Positions 13,321-17,390 of a stretch of DNA of 17,390 bases are shown here, piece after piece. Numbering within the stretch: the stretch's first letter is position 1; each line of letters opens with the position of its first letter. The notes under the pieces were generated by a model. It ran no database searches. It was not told the DNA's origin and saw only the letters and a program-made list of their open reading frames with translations. A program made the position numbers and the translations under genes. Origin of the DNA: Bdellovibrionales bacterium. Its GTDB lineage: Bacteria; Bdellovibrionota; Bacteriovoracia; Bacteriovoracales; Bacteriovoracaceae. Where the stretch lies: positions 1-17,390 of the forward strand of contig SXUH01000283.1 in NCBI GenBank assembly GCA_005791855.1, read 5' to 3'.

Positions 13321-14760
13321 TTACAAAGGCTTACCAAGGTACTTCCAAGAAAATTGAGCTCGAACCTCGGGAGCGGCGTTGATCCGCTCCCGGAGAACCC
13401 AGCTCACGGTGTTCAGGACCATCTCCTTCTCTTCTAGGGGCCAGCTCGAGTGCATCCCAATCCAGGAAAGCCACAAGGCCGCAACCGCGTGAGACCCTCC
13501 GCTCTCGAAGTCCTCGGTGACGGTCGGGTCACAGTTATGGCCCGCGGAGGTGGCGCACTTGACGTGTCCGTAGACCGGAATGCCGATGTGCCGAGTCTCA
13601 TGGATGATCTGGCCCGCGAGCCCGACTCCCAGATTCAGGGGCCCCTCGAAGTCGTAGTCCGCACGGCTGATGTGGATCAGGCCCCGCACCTGATCGGCGT
13701 ACGGCGTTCCCGGATCTGCGACGTAGACAAGGCCCTTGAGCCTCCGGGCGACCCAGTCGAGCATGGAAGCCGGGGGCCTTGTGACCTTCTGTCCGGGGAT
13801 GATCGGAGTCGGGTCCAGCTTCTGGTAGAAGAATTCGGTGCGATCGAGGACGTAGGCAGCGCGAGCTGTGAGCATGGCCACTCGCTCCTGGTCGGTGAGC
13901 TCCGAGACGTCGTACCCGCAGGCCAAGGGGCCCGGGGCCCAGTTGGGCCTCAGCTTCCCGTAGTAGGTCTTCTCCCAGAGGTCGCTTAGAACTTTACAAT
14001 TTGGAAGCCTCTGCCCCGGGAGACACTTCCAACCATTGTTCGCCTTCGGGTCCCGAACGGCGGCCCTCCCGCCGAGCTCCCGGCAAGCGCCGTCCACGTC
14101 CAGGAACCACTCCCCGCCGCCGCTGGCGCACCTCCAGCCACTCCTATCCTTTGGTTCCTTCCTGGCCGCCGCGGACTCTCCGTGCCACCGTCGGCAGTGG
14201 GAGTTCAGGTCGACGTCGAAGTTCCTACTGGGTTGCTCGAGTCCGCGCGACCTCGTCCCCAGGCACTGCCAGTCGTAGTCTGTTTTCTTCCCGACCCGGA
14301 CGGCGGCCCGCCCACCGAGTTCGCGGCAGGCCCCGTTCAGATCAACATCCCAGGTGGTCTGTCCGTCGGAGCAGAGCCAGCCGTTGGCCGCCGCCGGAGA
14401 GTTCAGCGCGTGGGCGTAGTATCCGTGCCACCGCCGACAGTGGTCGTTGAGGTCGAGGGGAAAATGTCCGGGGACCTTCGCCGGGACGCGGCCCCGGAGG
14501 CACTGCCACCCGTTGTTCGAGAGGGAACCGACCCGGACGGCTCCCCCGCCGCCGATCTCCCGGCAGGCGCCGTTCATGTCGATGTCCCAGTTGGTCTGTC
14601 CGTCGGTGCAGAGCCAGCCGAAGGCCACGGAGTGGTTCCGGGTCGCATAGGACCTTTCACCGTGCCACTTGCGGCAGTGGGTGTTGAGGTCGACGTCCAT
14701 GTTCTGGGCCCACGCCCCTGGGATTTGAATAAGAATGACGGCCAGGAGGAAGAGGCGCAT
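13321..14760 (-). CDS. Secreted protein: three lectin-like Cys repeats plus HExxH domain
   Basis: A 479-residue precursor with a signal peptide ending AWA (residue 18). Three tandem units follow, at 21-87, 102-166 and 182-246. Each has two halves: DLN.HCR.WHG..GW.C, then (W)D.D..GACRE.GG.AAVR..GW.C. This resembles cysteine repeats I associate with sugar-binding or wall-binding exoproteins, but no family name is certain. The C-terminal part (about 250-479) contains IIHETRHIG, an HExxH zinc motif (H387, E388, H391), then HVKC, CDPTVTEDFESGGSHAVAALW, whose acidic and His residues could supply the third ligand. So it may be a metallopeptidase targeted by its repeats. ATG 14760 has AAGGA upstream and begins the signal peptide; an in-frame start further up lacks support. 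Confidence 0.85.
   Translation of the reverse strand: MRLFLLAVILIQIPGAWAQNMDVDLNTHCRKWHGERSYATRNHSVAFGWLCTDGQTNWDIDMNGACREIGGGGAVRVGSLSNNGWQCLRGRVPAKVPGHFPLDLNDHCRRWHGYYAHALNSPAAANGWLCSDGQTTWDVDLNGACRELGGRAAVRVGKKTDYDWQCLGTRSRGLEQPSRNFDVDLNSHCRRWHGESAAARKEPKDRSGWRCASGGGEWFLDVDGACRELGGRAAVRDPKANNGWKCLPGQRLPNCKVLSDLWEKTYYGKLRPNWAPGPLACGYDVSELTDQERVAMLTARAAYVLDRTEFFYQKLDPTPIIPGQKVTRPPASMLDWVARRLKGLVYVADPGTPYADQVRGLIHISRADYDFEGPLNLGVGLAGQIIHETRHIGIPVYGHVKCATSAGHNCDPTVTEDFESGGSHAVAALWLSWIGMHSSWPLEEKEMVLNTVSWVLRERINAAPEVRAQFSWKYLGKPL
14023..14217 (-). repeat. Cys-repeat unit 3 of the HExxH protein
   Basis: Encodes residues 182-246. It has the same DLN.HCR.WHG / GACRELGGRAAVR / GW.C frame as the other units. 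The second half is nearly the same as in unit 2 (GACRELGGRAAVR in both), while the first half differs more. Confidence 0.8.
14263..14457 (-). repeat. Cys-repeat unit 2 of the HExxH protein
   Basis: Encodes residues 102-166. GWLCSDGQTTWDVDLNGACRE closely follows unit 1 (GWLCTDGQTNWDIDMNGACRE, one residue change in five), pointing to duplication within the gene. Confidence 0.8.
14500..14700 (-). repeat. Cys-repeat unit 1 of the HExxH protein
   Basis: Encodes residues 21-87, directly after the signal peptide, with the four conserved cysteines and the WHG and GW.C motifs shared by units 2 and 3. Confidence 0.8.
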
Positions 14761-14844
14761 ATGATCCTTTGTAGGTGGTGCCCTCGGCATCCTACTACCG
14801 CTACGGCATCCAGTTCATCGGACGGGTAATTTTTTCTTCCCCCC

Positions 14845-14878
14845 TACCTCGGGGCCCTGGTCCGGGGTAAAGGACCAG
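14845..14878 (+). promoter_or_regulatory. Two mutually exclusive hairpins in the leader of the two-repeat Cys protein
   Basis: TACCTCGG (14845-14852) can pair with CCGGGGTA (14862-14869), eight pairs with one G-U. CTGGTCC (14857-14863) can pair with GGACCAG (14872-14878), seven pairs. The two stems share bases 14862-14863 and each uses the other's loop, so only one can form. GGTCC at 14859-14863 could also reach GGACC at 14893-14897, next to the Shine-Dalgarno. Such overlap is typical of switching leaders but could be chance in GC-rich DNA. Confidence 0.4.
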
Positions 14879-14901
14879 AAACACTCAACCAAGGACCTCC
14901 C

Positions 14902-15219
14902 ATGAAATCCATCGTTTTCATCTTCACTCTCACCCTCTCGGGCCTCACCTTCTCTCAAAGCACAGGAATCTGCCGGGCCAAGATCGGAAGTTCCCACATG
15001 GAGCCAGTCTGCCGCATGCAGGGCGAGGGGCATAACGGGAAGCAGCTCTGTAAGATGACCTTCGGCTGCGAATGGATCTCCATCACCAGCGTCGGGGTCT
15101 GTACCAACACGCCGGGGAACGAGCACATGGCCCTCCTCTGCCGGAACCAAGGGAACATCGGGACCAACGGAGAGTTCTGTAAGATGACCCGCGGGTGCCA
15201 GTGGGTCGAGCTCGACTAG
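14902..15219 (+). CDS. Small secreted protein made of two four-cysteine repeats
   Basis: A 105-residue precursor with a signal peptide (cleavage near residue 18-20). The mature protein is two copies of a 43-residue unit with exactly equal cysteine spacing: C24-x12-C37-x12-C50-x5-C56 and C67-x12-C80-x12-C93-x5-C99. Each unit begins G(I/V)C, contains CKMT.GC.W and ends with an aromatic residue. I recognise no named family; a disulfide-bonded binding or inhibitor module is a guess from size and pattern. AAGGA at 14891-14895 gives the ribosome binding site. It is divergent from the HExxH protein gene, which is also cysteine-repeat rich, so a shared use is possible. Confidence 0.82.
   Translation: MKSIVFIFTLTLSGLTFSQSTGICRAKIGSSHMEPVCRMQGEGHNGKQLCKMTFGCEWISITSVGVCTNTPGNEHMALLCRNQGNIGTNGEFCKMTRGCQWVELD
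14965..15078 (+). repeat. First four-cysteine unit
   Basis: Encodes residues 22-59 of the two-repeat protein, with cysteines at 24, 37, 50 and 56 and the motif LCKMTFGCEW. Confidence 0.75.
15094..15207 (+). repeat. Second four-cysteine unit
   Basis: Encodes residues 65-102, with cysteines at 67, 80, 93 and 99 and the motif FCKMTRGCQW. The offset from the first unit is 43 residues throughout, with no insertion or deletion between cysteines. Confidence 0.75.
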
Positions 15220-15232
15220 AAAAACTAGCTAG

Positions 15233-15253
15233 TTAATCGGCATTAAATTTTTT
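15233..15253 (+). terminator. Weak terminator after the two-repeat gene
   Basis: TTAAT (15233-15237) and ATTAA (15242-15246) form a short AT stem with a CGGC loop, followed by A and six T. The stem is weak; the T run makes it a plausible but poor terminator. Confidence 0.3.
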
Positions 15254-15278
15254 CGTCCGGAGGGTCGAAGGAGCAGGC

Positions 15279-15950
15279 ATGAAACACACCATGCTCCACG
15301 GTCGGAAGTCTTGGTCGATTGAAGAGTCTCTTCAAGTAGCCACGGACAGGCCAAACCCCATCGTCACCTTCGCACCCGTCTGGACCCAAGGGAAGAAGTG
15401 GTTCCCAAGGCCCGGGGACCGGCACGCGCTCCTTCTGTTCAAACGGGTCATGCCGAAGAAGGTTTCGTTCAAACGCGCCTACAGCGGCTGGCGGGCGTCG
15501 GGTGCGCACGAGGAAGCCGAGCTCGGCGAGGGCCGAGCCTTCCTGCGCTGGCTCCAGAAGCACGAACTCTCCATCGACTGGTGCGAGCGGGACTTCGAGC
15601 CCCACCCCTACTTCGCACACCCGGAGGCCCCCCGGCACGATCCGGAGGACGAGATGGCCCAGGGGCTAAGCTTCGCGGTGAGGCCCGTGCACGTGAAGGG
15701 ACGGAACGTGAAGCTCTACGTGCGGGATGACGACATGCTGGGGCTCCTGAATCTCCCCTATGGGGAGGAGACGGACTTCCTGGAACTGGTGATGAGCTAC
15801 GTGGCCCAGCGGTTCCAGTGGGAGGCCTGGCGGGCGCCGGCGCCGAGTTTTTTAGACTGGGTGGTGTCGCAGGCGAAGAGGCCTGTGTTCGACCTGGGCC
15901 AGCTGGGGTTCAGATCCATTTGTGATGGCCCAGGTCTTAGAACTTCTTGA
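15279..15950 (+). CDS. Cytoplasmic protein of unknown function
   Basis: A 223-residue protein with no signal peptide, membrane helix or motif I recognise. It is rich in Trp and Arg and in acidic clusters (HDPEDEMAQG near 119-128; VRDDDMLGLL near 148-157). A segment at about 130-155 (LSFAVRPVHVKGRNVKLYVRDDD) looks like paired beta strands, and helices are likely in the C-terminal third. AAGGAG five bases before the ATG is a strong ribosome binding site, and codon use matches the neighbours, so the gene is probably real. The last 14 bases overlap the end of the convergent fibre gene. No context points to a job. Confidence 0.75.
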   Translation: MKHTMLHGRKSWSIEESLQVATDRPNPIVTFAPVWTQGKKWFPRPGDRHALLLFKRVMPKKVSFKRAYSGWRASGAHEEAELGEGRAFLRWLQKHELSIDWCERDFEPHPYFAHPEAPRHDPEDEMAQGLSFAVRPVHVKGRNVKLYVRDDDMLGLLNLPYGEETDFLELVMSYVAQRFQWEAWRAPAPSFLDWVVSQAKRPVFDLGQLGFRSICDGPGLRTS

Positions 15951-17382
15951 TCCCGTAGATGAAGTCACCGCTTTGGATGGTAAAACCTGCACCTGGAGAA
16001 CCAGAGCAATCAAGAACGAGTTCCACCTGGTCCGCGGCGGCGAGCTTGTGGAACTTTTTCAAGCCCTTCGGGGTTCCGTTATTGACGATGATTTGAAACA
16101 CCGGCTGGGCACCGTTGACGATTGACGTTGGAAAAACTTCGACAGCAAACTCATACACCCCTGCGTCCGGAGCGGTGAAGATGTTAGAAGAAGTGTTGTA
16201 AGCTCCTCCGAGGTTTTCGGAAGCTATCACTGCGGGTGCCCTTTCTTGGGACCCACAGGTAATTGGCAGGTTCGCCGAAAGGCTCGTGCTCAAGAATCGA
16301 ACGGGGTCGAACTTCACGTTTCTCCAAGAGAACCCGTCGTAGAATTTCAACTTTTTTAAGTTGTTGTCGAAGAACACCATCCCCTCTGCCCCGGTCGGAT
16401 TCGTAGCCATTCTCGGTACGAGCATACCAGTGGTTCCCTGGAGATCGAGCACAGCCTGCGGTGTCGAGGTTCCAATCCCGACCTTGCCGGTATTGAAGTA
16501 GATGTCCGATCCGGTAACGGTCCAGACAGATGGTGTCGCCACTCCGTCGACGTAACCTTTCGTCGCGGCGTCCGTGGAGGCAGTTGGGGCGCCGAGGTTC
16601 GTGATCCTATATGCTCCGAGGTTTAGGGCTCCGGTCATGGTACCGCCAGAGAGGGGGAGCTTACTGGAATCTACGATGTTCGTGCACAGAGGTTCGTTAC
16701 TCACGTTGAAGGATAGGGTCTGGCCGACGGCACAGGAAAAGGTCGCAAGGTTCCCGGAGCCGTCCGAGGTATAGAGCCGATTTGCGGTTAGGTTAAGGTA
16801 GAGGGTGGAGGTGCCTCCCGAGTGGTTGTAGGCCAGAGGTGAGCTCGCGGTGACGGACTTATATTCAAGGCCCGAACCTGCGCTATCCATTCCAAGATAC
16901 TTGTACGCAGCTCCGCCACCAGTGAGTCCGGTCCCCCCTTTACTCAGGGGAATTGCGCTCGCGAGGTTTGCGGGATTCAGGTTCGTGAGGTTCGATGCGT
17001 TCACAGCTGGAAGATGGCCACTACCGTCGAGCTGGACGATTTTATTAGCTGAGGTTCCGACGTCGACGTTGATCGTTCCGGATGTCGTGATCGTCCCTCC
17101 GGTCAGACCGGTTCCGGCGACGACTGAAGTCACAGTTCCACCTACCCCAGGCGTGACACACGCTGGAACCCCGGTCGCGCTGAAGCCAAGGATCTGGGAG
17201 CTCGTGCACGCGAGCAGTGGACCAAGGAAGGTGGTGATGTTATTAAAGTTGGTGTTCATCGCAGACGCGGAGATCGCAGTGTTCGGCGCAAAGGGGGTGA
17301 TGGGGATGGTCGCCACCGCGCTCGCCGCCGAGCTCAAGGCCAGTGTGCCGATAAAGGTAAGAGTATTGATTGAGTTTTTCAT
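15937..17382 (-). CDS. Exported trimeric-fibre adhesin, MAT-like, with C1q/TNF-like tip
   Basis: A 481-residue precursor with a signal peptide (cleavage after about SAASA, residue 22). The low-complexity Gly/Thr/Ser shaft carries fibre motifs: GTVTSVVAGTGLTGG (82-96), IPLSKGGTGLTGG (144-156), the phage-tail-fibre segment LPLSGGTMTGALNLG (242-256) with ASTDAATKGYVDG (268-280), and VGIGTSTPQAVLDLQGTTG (301-319). An EGMVFFDNNLKKLKFYDG linker follows, then a jelly-roll C-terminus (about 365-481: FTAPDAGVYEFAVEV, then GDFIYGIKKF) like C1q/TNF heads. This plan fits the mosaic adhesive trimer proteins of Bdellovibrio, which bind prey-cell targets with varied tips. The tip ligand is unknown. Its promoter lies outside the window; the stop overlaps the convergent gene by 14 bases. 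Confidence 0.85.
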   Translation of the reverse strand: MKNSINTLTFIGTLALSSAASAVATIPITPFAPNTAISASAMNTNFNNITTFLGPLLACTSSQILGFSATGVPACVTPGVGGTVTSVVAGTGLTGGTITTSGTINVDVGTSANKIVQLDGSGHLPAVNASNLTNLNPANLASAIPLSKGGTGLTGGGAAYKYLGMDSAGSGLEYKSVTASSPLAYNHSGGTSTLYLNLTANRLYTSDGSGNLATFSCAVGQTLSFNVSNEPLCTNIVDSSKLPLSGGTMTGALNLGAYRITNLGAPTASTDAATKGYVDGVATPSVWTVTGSDIYFNTGKVGIGTSTPQAVLDLQGTTGMLVPRMATNPTGAEGMVFFDNNLKKLKFYDGFSWRNVKFDPVRFLSTSLSANLPITCGSQERAPAVIASENLGGAYNTSSNIFTAPDAGVYEFAVEVFPTSIVNGAQPVFQIIVNNGTPKGLKKFHKLAAADQVELVLDCSGSPGAGFTIQSGDFIYGIKKF

Positions 17383-17390
17383 TATGGCCC

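Noticed and set aside
14023..14700. CRISPR-like or satellite repeats
   Set aside because: The spaced repeats are coding, in frame, diverged and rich in conserved Cys/Trp codons; they are protein domain duplications.
15223..15234. Palindrome AACTAGCTAGTT between the two-repeat gene and the next gene
   Set aside because: Striking because CTAG is often rare in GC-rich bacteria, but it has no loop, no second copy, and is compatible with chance in an AT-rich gap.
15937..17382. Prophage tail fibre
   Set aside because: The motifs are tail-fibre-like, but the protein has a signal peptide and no phage structural, lysis or packaging genes are near it. An exported adhesin fits better.

Overview
The window is a dense, GC-rich stretch of bacterial chromosome with 19 complete genes and the first codons of a twentieth at the left edge. 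Secreted proteins with signal peptides or lipoboxes are common. A trimeric-fibre protein at the right edge resembles the mosaic adhesive trimer (MAT) proteins of Bdellovibrio, and several orphan periplasmic proteins are of a style common in predatory deltaproteobacteria-like genomes. I infer a member of the Bdellovibrionota or a relative. This rests on protein style, not on a marker gene.

Left part (1-4337): a leftward operon (small secreted protein, TatD-type hydrolase, then an unknown gene cut by the edge) faces a SAM-dependent O-methyltransferase. Rightward genes follow for a membrane-anchored protein, an exported transglutaminase of the Phytophthora elicitor family with a Pep-13-like motif, and a GFA/CENP-V-type zinc protein. 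A strong hairpin separates the last from a leftward lipoprotein gene.

Centre-left (4338-6320): a two-gene leftward unit encodes a probable AT-hook/ribbon-helix-helix protein and a tyrosine recombinase with its full catalytic set. The genes overlap by ATGA. An inverted repeat very like a Xer dif site lies in the leader, and a second inverted repeat lies just beyond the recombinase. This is the best candidate in the window for an undescribed system: a small self-contained recombination module.

Centre (6321-11503): a stand-alone E2-type acyltransferase domain, a secreted cysteine-containing orphan, a short YegD-like Hsp70 ATPase, an exported subtilisin-family protease and a rhomboid intramembrane protease. 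Three of these genes appear to be transcribed from promoters whose start falls on the ATG (leaderless mRNAs).

Right part (11500-17382): a large lipoprotein with a degenerate M23-like end, a secreted protein joining three lectin-like cysteine repeats to an HExxH domain, a small two-repeat cysteine protein, an orphan cytoplasmic protein, and the fibre protein with a C1q/TNF-like tip. Together with the subtilase, rhomboid and transglutaminase, this gives an envelope- and surface-directed gene set of proteases, cross-linkers and binding proteins. Shared action on a prey or host cell is inference. No tRNA, rRNA, CRISPR array or insertion sequence was seen, and no gene-free stretch exceeds 300 bases.
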